A DNA stretch of 64,000 bases. Origin: Gaertneriomyces semiglobifer. Taxonomy: Eukaryota > Chytridiomycota > Chytridiomycetes > Spizellomycetales > Spizellomycetaceae. Positions 1 to 13,772 of the stretch are shown piece after piece. The first letter of the stretch is position 1; every line of letters begins with the position of its first letter. The stretch spans positions 346,975 to 410,974 of the forward strand of contig JAHLKF010000017.1 in NCBI GenBank assembly GCA_025558075.1, read 5' to 3'. Below the pieces are notes generated by a model. It was given only the letters and a program-made list of their open reading frames with translations, searched no databases and was not told the DNA's origin. A program made the translations under genes and the position numbers.

Positions 1-1
1 A

Positions 2-403
2 TGGGGAGTGTCAGGGGCCATGGAGAGGATTATGCAAGCGCAGGCGTTGAGCTCCAAGGACGATCCTATGGCTGCCATGTACTTGAATCAGAAGAAGGTT
101 TTCGAACTCAATCCAGATCACCCGCTAATAGAAAGGATGCTAGAGAAGGTAAATGCCGGGGAACAAGATGAGGTCAAGGACTCAATCTACGTTCTCTTCG
201 AATCGACTGCACTTGCATCTGGATATAATGTACGCAATGCCAAAGAGTTTAGCAAGCGGATCGAAATGATTATCCGGCAAAAGATGGGTGTGGATGCTTC
301 CACAGAGCCGAAGCCCAAAATTCTCCCTGCTCCGCCGATGACTGAATCCTCCCCTGCAGTTGATGATGATACCGACGATCTCCCTGATCATGATGAGCTA
401 TAG
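2..403 (+). CDS. Endoplasmin (GRP94, ER Hsp90), 3' end only
   Basis: C-terminal about 133 residues of an ER-resident Hsp90; the 5' part lies outside the window. The frame is open from base 2 and reads WGVSGAMERIMQAQA, the conserved Hsp90 C-terminal domain motif (W-S-G-N-MERIMKAQA in GRP94), followed by an NQKKVFELNPDHPLI segment diagnostic of the dimerisation domain. The tail is acidic and ends in DHDEL-stop, a fungal-type ER retention signal, so this is the ER paralogue and not cytosolic Hsp90 (which ends MEEVD) or mitochondrial TRAP1. Family role: ATP-dependent folding of secretory and membrane clients in the ER lumen. Baker's yeast and most Dikarya lack GRP94, so its presence supports an early-diverging lineage. 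The gene is convergent with ATG2, with only 54 nt between stop codons. Confidence 0.93.
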   Translation, partial: WGVSGAMERIMQAQALSSKDDPMAAMYLNQKKVFELNPDHPLIERMLEKVNAGEQDEVKDSIYVLFESTALASGYNVRNAKEFSKRIEMIIRQKMGVDASTEPKPKILPAPPMTESSPAVDDDTDDLPDHDEL

Positions 404-457
404 TTTCATAATATGCATGCCCAAAAAATGTATTTACAAGACTAGATTCCGCTAGCT

Positions 458-3400
458 TCAGCTTTTGTACTTGTCTTCCAATTGAAGGCGCTTTTGCGGG
501 TCTAAACTATTTTGCAATCCCATTAGAGCTTTTGATACGGCTTCAGTCGCGCCAATCATAGGCTTTAAAACAGCCACGGGTACGGCTTTGATGACAGCCC
601 TTGCAGTACCCTACAAAAAATGTTTAACGGCGCTCAAGCAGCTTAAACAGTGCATATGCGTACCTGAGGCCCAGTGTTCTCTTGCACCTCCATTGGGATG
701 GCCAGCACAGTACGTGCGGCCGTGGCAACATTGCGGGTGAGGCTTCGATATGCCAGTGCCACTCCTTCTTTGATGTCTTTCGGTTGCTCCGCCCACTTGC
801 TCGTATTCTGCCCAGAGGAACCTGCCCGTTGCATCTCATGATCGTCGTGATCTTCAAATTGATCGCCGACCAACAAATCATCTGCGTGCTCTAACAAAAC
901 CTGTGCGCCGACGGCTAGCCTCGTCCCAAGCTTGATAGTTTCCGTGGTGGCAGCTCTAGCAAAAGAACGCGCCCCCTTCTGTAACCCTCGCATCATGCGT
1001 CCATCCTTTTTATATTGTTCAATCGGTAGCACTACAAGATCCGCGAGACCGGACCCAATGTTCATCAATGACCTGACCCCTGAGACTCCAGACATCATGT
1101 TGGGCACTTGAGTATTCTTGATGTGAGGGAGCCATTGACTCATCACTCCTTCGAGAATTTTGGAAAATCCCTGAACACCGCTAAGTCGGACTCTCCGTAG
1201 TGTCATCTCTGCACCTTCCAATGGGAAGAAGTTCAACATCTCTACGTAATTACCGCCACGGAGGTTGGCAAAATCCACTTTCTTGGGCTTGTAGTCAACC
1301 CTCAACGAGATGGGCTCAATATCGAAGGTTTGGAAAAAAGTGCTGTCTGGTTGCACATTGGTTTCAGAATCGGTTCGTACTCCGGGTGACTTGAATGAAA
1401 AGAATCTTATGAGGCAATTGAGTGCGTCTTGGTCAACGTGCATACGAATGGGTAGGAGCTGTAATTTCAGCCGCAACTCATCGGCAGCGCCTGGGCTGGG
1501 CCGGACACTGCTCAAGTGGAAGGTCACCATGCTGCTGCTTGTCTCTCGTGGTAACTCATCACCAGCAGGTCGAAGGTACGAAAGGAATTTGCGCCACCTC
1601 GACGTACGTACATTGTCAATGATTTCGACATCTCCAATGGTACTTGTCAAACGCCAATTCGTTAGGCACGTTGCAGAATACATGTCCAACTCTACATTGG
1701 CTCTGTACGCCTTGATTATCATCTGGCTAGAGCGGGACCGCTGCAAATCCTGTGAGGTGATCGGTCCCCGACGTTGTTTTACATTACGCGTCGCAGGATT
1801 GCTGTCTCGCGACTTTGCACTAAAACCGCTGGCGTAACTTTGTACACTTGCCGTATCGTCTCGGTCAAGCTCGAGCCCTGGGAAGCCATCGGTCGTGTGA
1901 AACCCGTACAGGGTCGGAGGAAAGGAACTGGCAAAAGCAAGTGCGCTGTATTCATCCGGGTCGCCGCCGTTATCCGAACGGTCATCTCCATCTTGACCTA
2001 CGCTACTCTCTTTGCCTTGGGCTGAAGTATTGCTTAACTTACGCGCTACTTCAAGGAAAGTAGCTCGAGTTCGGGCCCAGTCATAACCGTCGTAAATATT
2101 CCAGCTAACGTCGACATCACGTATGCGTAGTTGTAAACACGCACTATCACTATTGGTGGCAATGAATCAACAAGTTTATCGAGCTGAACAAATACGAGCC
2201 TCTTACCTGGGAGCCTTTTCAGTTTCGCCCACGTCTTTAGTCACGGAACTTGTGAAGTAGTTGTTGATCAGGTCTGTGTCATTTAAGGCTCGAAACACGC
2301 TTTGCTTGCACCCGTTCGGTCCAAAATCATTATTGCCAGCTACCTTGTCCGTTGACAAGCGCTGCTGTGCCAAGCTACTGTTTTCGCCGTGGATGATTTC
2401 CGACAGCTCGTCATCGCTATCATCTGCAAGCTGAATCAGAATACTATCCTCCAATATCGTATCCATATCTTCCATCTGCACATCGACCTTTTGCAGTGTC
2501 CTCCTCGTCGTGGCGCCAAAAGCCTGCTCGTCCAAACTAGCTAACAAATCCCCGGGTAGATCAGGGCCTGAAGGTAGTGTGGCGGATGCCGCCGGTCCTG
2601 ATGGTTCCGGAATTGGCTGGTTGCCGTGAGCGTCATCGCCGTTCGACTGGTCTACCTGACTGACTAGGTCCATAAGTGTCTGATATGTGTCAGCGCACGT
2701 GTCAATTGTCAGGTGGTTATTAGTTACTTCCAGGACGGCTGCTGGTAGTAGACCACCAGTGTTCGCACGAAAGGTGACTTCCAAACGGTCACATGCCGCA
2801 ACGGGACAGAACCCTTGCGATGCCAGAAAAGAACGGGCGTTGGGATGTATAGCGGTTGCAGACTGCTCGTTTTCGCTATCTGGCGATAGCCATAAAGACG
2901 AGTCGTACACAGCACACTTTATTGATGTAGTGGGAGACTCCGAAATAAGATTGCAAGACAGCTTCATCTCGTCCCACCGCAGAATCGCTTGAGAAGGAAG
3001 ATGCAATGGCTGGTACTCCAAGGCGGCATCTGATAGGTTGACATACAGACGAGTAAAGCGACTAGCAAGATCCGCAATCACAATTTCCGGTGGTTCTTTC
3101 AAAAACTCCTGAATGTCAGACACTACCACGGTGTCGGTGATACGGCGCACGGTGAATAAGCCAATATTCACAGACGCTGTGGTTTCCTTCATTTTCAATT
3201 CATCATCATAATTCATAACAAAAGAAGACGCTAGCATTGGCCCAGGTTTGGCGGTGCTCGGTATCGTGCGGTGCAAATATTGCACTGCAGCACCTTCCGA
3301 TGACCTTGAACCACTGACCGATACATGATCCGCATCCAACCAAAGGTACGTAACTGGTCTTCCGTCGTGAGCATCAACAAAGAAGGCTCTTATGTCTGTC

Positions 3401-6400
3401 AGGCAGCAAGAATATGACGACCTTGCGGAACGGTCATCTGCCGCGCTAGGTTTTATCAAATGGGCGGTGGCAGTGAAGCTATCACACGTAACCAACACGG
3501 TCAGATCCGTTGGCTTTCGAATGGAGCCGCCAGTTGGGCTTGGCCCATAGCCTTTCCCATCCATTGAGACAGCTGGGCTGGTCTCAGCGCTCATGAAAGT
3601 GTCCTTTGAGCTTTGGCTCCCATAACTCCCGACCGGGCTACTCGCTGTTGGGAAGGATGAAGGAAAGCGTTTTCTCTCCGGCTTCAACGAAGGCTCACTT
3701 GCACCAAATTCACTGAGAAGCACCTGCAGCAAGTCATAGTCCTCTTTCAGAATGTTCAAGTGACATTCCGGAAAGTTACAGTTCAGAAAAGTCGCCTATG
3801 GGAGTGACAGTCTTAATTATGATCCGCACGCAGTGCATCTTGGCTATGGGAACGTCTTACCGACTCTTGTATCACTCTGTGCTTGAACCAAAGCAGGTCA
3901 TCCTCACGCGCTTTACCTTTGGTATCACTGTTTCCGGGCTCATGCTCCGCTCCTCCGAGGTCGTACCAACTTCGAAATCCAAACTCTGGTTGCTCGAGCG
4001 CATCTTCTCGTCTGAATGCAAGCCCCGAGGGTGTCGAATAAATTTCTGCCGCAGGCCGCTCTAGAAGAGTTTGCGATACTTGCGTGCGCACGATGAGTTC
4101 CAAATTTGGGTGTACGCCGCGGAGGTCGGAAGATACGCCCGATGCAGAGCTCACGTAAAGAAGTGGTTTGAGTGTGACCTGATGCGCTACAAATGCAAGC
4201 GTCAATCCATCGTGTTGCCACAGGTGGGTGCATACCTACGTACTTCGTTTGTTTTGTCGCACATGTCCGAGTGACACACCGACACCATGACATTCCAGCG
4301 CATAACGCTTCGAGTTGTCACCGATGCTGTCTGAATATGCTCGAGAGCGCGGACGTCCATCGTTTGCAGGTTGAGAGGCAAGGGTGCCGCTATCGCCAGT
4401 CAGTGGCACTGTAATGACTGGATCAAACACGTCCAAAATAACTGAAGGCACTTCGAGGTCTTCCTTTGATTCATTTGCTTCATTCGGTCGGGGTAGGGTG
4501 ACCCATAGTCGGAAGAGCTCACTCCCGATTGAGAATCGTCGGGAGGCGTTGGATGTGCTTAGATGGTCAGACCGTTCTAAATCCTCCATAATTATGGTGC
4601 CCGAACTTGGGGCATCTTCATACAAAGCTGAATTCTTTGGCTGTGCGCTCCTCTGGCTTTCCACGGATAACTTATCCAGCAGCGCCTGCAAACGAGTGAT
4701 GGTCGGAAGATCCAAGTAGAGCTCCGTATGCCCAAGCTTTATATTTGTTTCGGTCGATATATCCCGCTCATTTGCCACTGATCGAAACTGACACCGTAGC
4801 ACGGCATCTGAATCACGGTGTCTCGAGAGAAAGCGTGGATACTTCGCTGTAAACCGCGGAACAGGTTCTGAAGCGCGTAGCAGCCCATACATCGATTGAC
4901 GGTCATCGCCTTCAGGATCAGCCCCTACCAGAAGAAGAGGAACATACCCAGTGGTACTGGGTCCAGCCCTACGTCGCAGGCCTGGTATCAATTAGGAAGG
5001 GTCGTGCGGGGATAACCATCAAATGCCATTCGCTTTACCTAAAGTGTCCCCTGAGGTCCACTCACAAATGTGGGCTTCATGTGTTTCAATTTCACCACCT
5101 AATGCTTCAATCCCGTTGTGGGCGAAAGAGAAGCATTCAAACGCAAGCATGAGATGGTCCACTTCCAACAGCTCCCCCAACATTCCCTCCACCGCTGCAG
5201 GGCCAGCATTAACCCTCGTATTGACGTGCGTAACAAAACTCATGGAGAGGTCAGGTGACGATGCCGACAGCGGCTTTTCTTGCGCTTTCCCATTGAAATA
5301 CACCTTAAGAAATTTGTCCAGATCAAACGGAGGTCGCAGAGGCTCGTAAGTTAGATATATGTTACAATATTGAATGTCCACGCCAACTTGGACAAGCGGC
5401 GTTTCGCACTCCAAATCATGACCCTGGGTGAATGCCGTAGGGCGTGCGGAGGATGACGCATTAGACGCAGTTCGTGTTCTTACCGCCGAGGATTCCTCGC
5501 GTATAGCATCCAGCATTCTGTTACCACGACTCAACAAGTCTAAAAGTTCCTCAAGTGCAGATAACTGTTGGGGAATCAACAGGGCACATACAGATTGTAT
5601 ACAACAGTGCGCCTCCAGATTATGTCTCGGATCCCGACCTGTTGGCGTTTCCCTAAGCGGGCGGCCCATAATGATGCGGATATGATCGCCGGCGTCGAAC
5701 TTGGTAGCAGCAACCAGCTCCAATTTGCGGTGAACGCCTCCACAAGTAGTCCGATCTCCCAATTCACAGGAAGAGGTCGCTAGCCGTAACTGGATACCGG
5801 AGAAACTCAGAATCTTGACAGCTGGCTCTGAACTTTGCTCCACCGAAGTCCCCGAACTAGAGGTGGTTGTGCATGCGCTCTGTTCAGCAGATTGTTCATC
5901 ACAGAAAGTCAGGCTCGATACGACAAACTCCAATAAAGTATTATCGGACTCAACGGGCGCGGCAGATGTTCGATCCGATGTTTCCGATTTCCTTCGCAAA
6001 CGTAGGGTTGTGTTAGTGACGACCACTTTAACTCGGGCCAGAATTGCATCGATCACATTCGCAAGAAACTGCAGACCCTCCAGACTGCTGGTTCTACTTT
6101 CAGTCGGAGGTGAATTTTCCGGTGAATGAAGTGACGAGGCGCTTGTCGACTCCGCGTCTTGATCGGATGCTTCATGTCGCAAGAATGTTTCGGCAAAGTG
6201 TATGGAGGATGAAAGTATGTGCGATTCGGAGAGGTGAGCGGAGCGTGCTACACCTGGAAATGAATAGAATGCTCGTATATCAGAATAATAGAACTGAGGT
6301 CATGGACTGGCACCACTTTACCGTAATGAGGGTCGTCCGATAGAGGCGTCACTTCTACGCAGATGTTATGCAGTTCAAGGGTGCAATCACCGCCGGTTAT

Positions 6401-6729
6401 ATCTTTCCACGGTACCGTTACCCGAATCTCCGATATCTTTCCGCTAGTAACAATGATGGGAAGACTGGCAACCAATTCATTAAGGAGCTGCAAGTGTGAA
6501 CCGTGTCAACACATTCATGGCAGGATGGTAGGCCTTGCCCACATACCTCAATATTCAGTTCCAGGTCCCGCAAAACCACTTGGCCCTTCGCAAGCTCGAC
6601 ATCAAGGTTATCCAAGACAAGCTCGGATGCCAAGAATTGGCCAATGGCCCTCTTTAGCAAAAACTTTACAAGTCGTTTTTGAAGGGACTGTGGGAGGTAC
6701 CAGCCAGCGAAGGGCCAAAGCGAAGACAT
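458..6729 (-). CDS. ATG2: Autophagy lipid-transfer protein Atg2
   Basis: Large multi-exon gene, roughly 1,800-1,900 residues, the family's usual size. Atg2 is a rod-shaped bridge that moves phospholipids from ER to the growing autophagosome membrane, working with Atg18/WIPI and Atg9. The start at 6729 opens a chorein-like N-terminus ([21 protein letters not shown], then [22 protein letters not shown]). The C-terminal region holds the conserved [20 protein letters not shown] and KFLSYLRP stretches. The last exon (458-610) ends [27 protein letters not shown]. Exons I could fix: 6547-6729, 6322-6487, 5066-6253, one starting at 4981, and 458-610 (intron 611-663). Other borders lie near 4.2, 3.8, 2.2 and 2.1 kb. 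It is divergent from the small MZT1-like gene. In yeast and animals the pathway is repressed by TORC1. Confidence 0.93.
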
Positions 6730-7236
6730 CGCAACGTATCCTTGGCGTGGGATACGCCTGTACGCAAACGAAATTCTAATATCTCAGTAGAAACCGGCCA
6801 AAAGATGTCCAAAATTGCTTGGGTGATTTGAGGGGAAAGACGGACGATTACCGCTGGAGCTGGGGCGAAACAAGCGAGCGCGGATGAGGTACTATGGTCT
6901 CTCTTATTCAGCGGCTCAAAAACGAGTGAAGCAGATGCCAATTAACTTGTCGTCCATGCTTCCCTGTGAGAAGGGTAAGGCATGAAATTGTTAAGGTCAG
7001 GCCAGCGTTGCGTCGCGCGCGTGTGTTTAGCAGGGGAACGACAACCTCACACGTACATAGCACCGACATTAGTCCACACAGCGAATGTAAGACAGCCAGC
7101 ACTAAAGGAACACAGGAGGAAATGCTACTCGAAAGATAGAACTGTTTGGAAATAGTGGACATTGTGTGTGGATCAGTCGAATAGACCTGTTGTATTTTGA
7201 TAGTCTCCTTCTCATCAAGTCCGAGGATTGGCTCAC
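6730..7236. other. Divergent intergenic region, ATG2 / MZT1-like
   Basis: About 500 nt between two divergent start codons. A minus-strand ORF at 6908-7162 has a hydrophobic N-terminus, but its frame is not continuous with ATG2 and I see no domain. Likely the two promoters and 5' UTRs. Confidence 0.4.
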
Positions 7237-7568
7237 ATGCTCACCACCATGATACCCGACAACCAGCAACAGCCGAAAAGACCCACATCCACAAGCGCAC
7301 CATCAACCGGCTTTTATATAAGAGAAGGTACGCCAGTGCACCCATTCGCTCAGGTTCGCAGCGGCTGCAAATGTGTGCATCGAAGAGCTTACAGTGAATA
7401 TTTCATTATTAAAAAGTCACCGAGACGCTGCACAAGTTTACGTCGCTAACTGGAGTCGATATCGACAAAGAAATCCTCAGAAATCTGATTGAGTTGAATC
7501 GTCTGGGAGTGCCTCCTGCTGCTATCATAGACTTTCTACGTCAGATACACGAACATCGTTCACCGTGA
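7237..7568 (+). CDS. MOZART1-like gamma-tubulin complex subunit (candidate)
   Basis: Two-exon gene, join(7237..7327, 7417..7568), 243 nt = 80 residues, closing in frame through a GTACGC...AAAAAG intron. The second ATG at 7249 could also be the start. The C-terminal half reads TGVDIDKEILRNLIELNRLG then VPPAAIIDFLRQIHEH. This follows the MZT1 pattern (LNTGLDxETLxxCVxLxExGVNPEALxxVIxELR) in spacing, length (human MZT1 is 82 aa) and helical character. MZT1 is a small adaptor that recruits and activates the gamma-tubulin complex at microtubule organising centres. It is convergent with VPS4 (62 nt between stops). Identity is by pattern only; several consensus residues differ (V for L after TG, PPAA for NPEA), so an unrelated small helical protein is possible. 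Confidence 0.55.
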
Positions 7569-7629
7569 GACAGGTCTTGATCCGCAGATCCACGAATCTA
7601 CTACAAGAAGAAGAAACCGCCGTAACTCT

Positions 7630-9287
<1,658 letters not shown>

Positions 9288-10161
9288 GATTCTAATTAAA
9301 TCGTGGCCAAGAGGTTATGCAACCAGTAGTAGGCGAGCAAATGTTGGGCGCTTTGGTATGGACGTCCACCTCGCGTTTGGGATATCGAGTGGAGTTGACC
9401 AAGTGAGTGATTGTGGGCAACGGCGAGACTGGACCTCGAACACACAAGACAGTTGTTACGCAGCGTATACGGGCAGACGAAGGTATAGATATACTCTCTC
9501 CAGCGGTCGAGGGCAGGCAACCAGGAATTGTTCCTCGTACTGGTTGGTTGTTTGGAGGTGAGAGCCCCCATCTGTGTATAATCCATCCATAACAAAGGCC
9601 GCTTAACGTGACTATGCCGCCATTTCCGCCGATTGACGCGTTGATTTGAAGTTGGAGTGGGAAAATGCAAGTGTTATCTGAACTCTACAGTGAGAACGGC
9701 CCACACACACATCAGCACGGCTTCGCATATCAACTAGAGGTCCATCCGCTCTAAAGAAAGGTGGCGCGTATGGCGGGTGACGATGATGCTTAAAGGAACA
9801 GTTGTAAGTGCGCAAACTGTACTGAGGTTGATCCTCTCGCTGAGACTGTACCTCCCCTACCCGGCATATAGGTTCACTACGCCAGTGAAAGATCATCGAT
9901 TAGTTAATGGGTAAGCACGCCTACGGTGTATGCTAGCGTACCAGCCTTGTGTTGGAACAAAGAACCATATATGATTCCAGAGTATGATACGAATGATTAT
10001 TGGTCGATAAATATTCATAATGGGCAGCTATCTTATGACTACAAGAATCAGAGAGAGGAGCGTCTAATACAGGGTGTATGATGGCAGCACCCGAAGCGGA
10101 ACGTCCGATTAAATTCGCAGCAGGTTTAAAATGCTGGACAACGTTCAAGGGGTCATCAACT
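9288..10161. other. Intergenic region without a convincing gene
   Basis: About 870 nt between the VPS4 start and the 4E-BP stop. A minus-strand ORF (9612-9896) contains possible splice sites but no recognisable domain. It probably holds VPS4 promoter and 4E-BP 3' UTR; a short spliced gene cannot be excluded. Confidence 0.35.
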
Positions 10162-10561
10162 TTAAATTTCCATATCGAACAAGTCATCCTTGGGCTTCTC
10201 ATCCTTCTTTGGAACATCGTCTTTCTTGGACTCCTGATGTTCTGGCTTTTTGACATTAGTGATTCCAGGGACGTAGGCAAGGCCTTTTGGCGGTGTTTGA
10301 GAAAGGGGAGATCGGGAAAGATTCAAAAGAGCGTCCTTTGAGTAGATGATGCGAGTACCTATCCGTACATGCACGCCACCTGTTAAGCACTATCGGAACA
10401 ACTGCGGTAACAGCAAGGGACGACTTACCACCAGGTGTAGTGCCGAAGATTGTTCCCCCCGGAGTTGTACCGTAGTTGTGAGGCGGCTTCGAGCCTGGAG
10501 GTGCTCGACGCACTGCAATGGGAGCAGTGGAGTTTGGCTTTAAAAACTTTTCAGATGACAT
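10162..10561 (-). CDS. eIF4E-binding protein (4E-BP), animal type
   Basis: Two exons, complement(join(10162..10358, 10429..10561)), 330 nt = 109 residues, closing exactly in frame. 4E-BPs bind the cap-binding protein eIF4E through YxxxxL-Phi and block eIF4G binding until TORC1 phosphorylates them. Everything expected is visible in the right order: two TTPGGT boxes (residues about 31-46, the priming Thr sites), RIIYSKDALLNL (the eIF4E-binding motif, Tyr-4 residues-Leu-Leu), RSPLSQTPP (the Ser-Pro and Thr-Pro sites), LAYVPGI, and a C-terminal FDMEI-stop, which fits the TOS motif that docks on Raptor (FEMDI in human 4E-BP1). The N-terminal RAIP motif is only loosely represented (TAPIAVRRAPP). 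Baker's yeast instead uses the unrelated Caf20 and Eap1. It is divergent from AIP1. Confidence 0.95.
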
Positions 10562-11058
10562 GGTAGCAATCTCGACTTGAAGCTCTTTTTTGTGGAGGTA
10601 ACAAACGGCCGGGGTTTCCGTAAAACGGGTTGTGTTCTCTGCGAATCAGGTGAGGAAACTTGCCGACAAGGAAACGTCGCAAACTGTACTGGACTGACTG
10701 GTTGGCCGTCGAAGTGGCTCTACTGCGATGTGTATGTGTGTGAGTGCGATTGCTCGGAGGGGAGGCAGAGTGGATGTAAATTGTCGCTTTGAAGAACAGG
10801 GAACCCGGTCACATTCGAGCTGTGTTATCGACTACAAGAAAGTGCCAACGCCTCGACTTGCAACTTACGCGAAGCGCCAACAACAAATAACGCCTCTCAT
10901 CATCATCATCATCATCTCTCTCTCTCTCTCTCTCTCATCCTGCTCTCTCTCTCTGCGTATATCTCTATCCATCTCTACCTCTCTGTATCCGCCTCGGCAG
11001 CTTGGGCGCTTGCGAGGCTCGTTATTAAAGGCTGTGCTTCCATCTGTGCTCAGCGAAC
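10562..11058. promoter_or_regulatory. Bidirectional 4E-BP / AIP1 upstream region
   Basis: 497 nt between divergent start codons. Holds a (CAT)n/(CT)n pyrimidine-rich tract close to the AIP1 start; no clear TATA box and no ORF of interest. Confidence 0.5.
10897..10936. repeat. (CAT)n-(CT)n microsatellite
   Basis: Six CAT units run directly into a CT dinucleotide tract about 120-160 nt upstream of the AIP1 ATG. Pyrimidine-rich leaders like this are common upstream of fungal transcription starts. Confidence 0.85.
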
Positions 11059-13551
11059 ATGTCGTACACTAGAAGTAAGTGTTTCCGTGGTTGTTCTTGT
11101 GCTGGGGCCTCTTGCTAAATGAGTCCAATAGAGGGCACTTTTGCCGCCCAACCTACCACTGAACGCGGACGTCCGGTTCATTTGGGAGGTGATCCGAAGG
11201 GTGTCAACTTTCTATATACGAATGGAAGGGCCGTCATCATTCGTAACTTGGCGGTACTGCTGCATATGAGGCTGAAATGTCACAGCACCCCTCAAACTAA
11301 TTGCTCATGGGCGATTTGTAGAACCCCGAAATTGCTACCGAGTATACTCAACATACCGCTCAAGCGACTGTTGCCCGTTATTCCCCGAGTGGCTTTTATA
11401 TCGCTTCCGCAGGTAAGGCACTTCCTCGGTTTGTTCTTCCTTGACGGCTTCGGTTTGATGCAAGCCTTGATTCGCAAATGCAGATGTTCAAGGCAATATC
11501 CGTATTTGGGACACTGTTGGCTCCGAAAACATCATTAAAACCGAGACAAAAGCTTTTTCGGGTAAAGTGAATGATTTAGCCTGGGACTTTGAAAGCAAGA
11601 GGATTATTGCTGTGGGCGAGGGAAAAGACAGATTTGGTCATGCATTCTTGTTTGACACTGCATCGTCCGTCGGTGAGATTGGCGGACATAGCAAAAGTGT
11701 AAATGCGGTCGACATTCGCCCAGGACGACCGTTGCGCGCCGTAACCGCTTCCGATGATATGACCGTGAACTTTTATCACGGCGTGCCGTTCAAATTCAAC
11801 AAGTCTATCAACGACCATAGTCGCTTCGTTCAAGTTGTCCGTTACTCTCCGTCAGGTGAACATTTCGTTTCCGCCGGATCCGACGGCAAAGTAAGTACCG
11901 TTTTTGCCAACACTCCATGCTGCCATGTACTCACTCCGCCCTGCAGTTATTCCTGTATGACGGCAAGGAAGGCACAAAAATTGCTGAGCTTAGTACCGCA
12001 GAGGGTGCTCACAAAGGAGGCATCTACTCGGCGTCTTGGAGCCCAGATGGTAAAAGCCTCCTAACTGCGTCTGCCGATTCATCTACCAAGATTTGGGACG
12101 TTGCAAGTCAAAAGGTGGTCAGGTGGGATCGGTAGACGACTCGGCGTGCTATCCTGTTACCGTTTATAACCGATCACATCCACATCCAGAACCTGGAGTA
12201 TGGCGGATCAGCAAGTTGGTTCGTTGTGGCAAGGAGAACATTTGATCACTTTGTCGCTTTCGGGTGATATCAACTATTTCAATCCCTCCGTTGAAAAGGT
12301 CACCCGCACTGTCAAGGTATGGCGTGCGGCTACAGGCTATTGTCTGGGATTTTCTTGCCCTTATATGTTGCGTTATAGGGCCATCAACGCGGTATCACAG
12401 CCCTTGCCGTGGATCAGCATAAGACCCTCTTCAGTGGCAGTTATGACGGACGCATCTGCTCGTGGGGCTCAGGCTCGGAATCCGCAGAGGTGCCAACCGG
12501 AAGCGGACATTCGAATCAGGTGTCCGGTATCACCACCGAGAACGGCAAAGTGTACTCCGTAGGCATGGATGATACTTTCCGAAGCATTGAAGGCGCTACT
12601 GGCGTTGCCAAATTCACGTATGTCTAGCAAAGTGGCATATGCTTGCGCATAATCAGGCACTCATAGGATTTTCTGAGTAGTGACAACCCCATAGCTACTG
12701 GCAGTCTTCCGAAAGGTGTGGCCTCAGTCAACGGCACCTCGATATATGTCACCGTGAACAGTGAGGCTGTCGTCATCAGCAACGGGCAACGCGTGTCCGA
12801 GGTGACGCTGTCCTGGGTTCCCACGTCCGTAGCCATTGCGCCCAACGGCGTCAATGTAGCCATTGGTGGCGAGGTTGCTATGAGTTTGTCGTCATTCTCT
12901 CCATAACGTCTTACTCACGCGGACGCCCAGGACAACAAGGTGCATCTATTTGACCTTGCTAATGGTAATTTGAAGGAAACCGGTGCTTTGGAGAATAACC
13001 GTGGTCCCATTACCGCCCTTTCGTATTCACCCGATGGGACCATGTTGGCGGCAGCGGATACCCAACGAAATGTATTCGTATACGACACAGCTACTAAGCA
13101 GGTGAATACCATTGATCGGTGGGTGTGCCCATACATACCGGCTAATCGCGTTCACCTGTGCAGTTGAAAATACACCAATGGGTTTTCCATAATGCCAGAG
13201 TTAACTGCGTCGCCTGGTCTCCGGATTCCTTGCACGCGGCTTCTGGTTCGCTGGATACCAATGTTGAGGTTTGGAGCGTAGAGAAACCCATGAAGCATAT
13301 CTCCATCAAAGGTAACGATCACAGTGCGTGGTACACTAGGTCTGCGGGTGCGGTAAACTGACTCATTGTGCAGGAGCTCATTTGGATACAGTCAGCGGGG
13401 TTGCCTTCTTAGACAACAATACACTAGCCTCAGCCGGAGGGGACGCTACAATCAAGGTACTGCTTACCGATGTTCATCTGGCCAACACGGTCCTCGGGAT
13501 CGCTAACTATCCGGCAATTTTGTCTAGCTGTGGTCTCTCACCTATCCGTAA
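11059..13551 (+). CDS. AIP1: Actin-interacting protein 1 (WD40, Aip1/WDR1)
   Basis: About ten exons coding roughly 600 residues. Aip1 works with cofilin to sever and disassemble actin filaments. The 16-nt first exon (11059-11074) gives MSYTR and splices to KGTFAAQPTTERGRPVHLGG-DPKGVNFLYTNG, very close to the animal WDR1 start. WD repeats follow through the protein, for example YSPSGFYIASADVQGNIRIWD, WSPDGKSLLTASADSSTKIWD, YSPDGTMLAAADTQRNVFVYD and WSPDSLHAASGSLDTNVEVW, giving the expected tandem seven-bladed propellers. The last mini-exon reads LWSLTYP-stop. Retained introns create the small frame breaks between neighbouring open stretches; there is no sign of pseudogenisation. Confidence 0.95.
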
Positions 13552-13772
13552 CTCACCCGAGACGATAATACCTGTGTAACTCTGTTATGAAACTATAAAA
13601 GGCCTGCTTGCCTAAATAAGCGGAAGAACTGATATGCTTCGTGACTTTTTGTAAAGTGTCCTTCTTTGAGTCTGACAGCCGCGTATTCGTGCCAGTCGTG
13701 AATGATAGGTTCAGGACTGATATTGAAAAAACGCATGAGGAACACACGGTGACTTTGGTAAACCAATGCCCC

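Noticed and set aside
9612..9896. Minus ORF upstream of VPS4 with possible introns
   Set aside because: No family pattern and no clear start; may be VPS4 leader.
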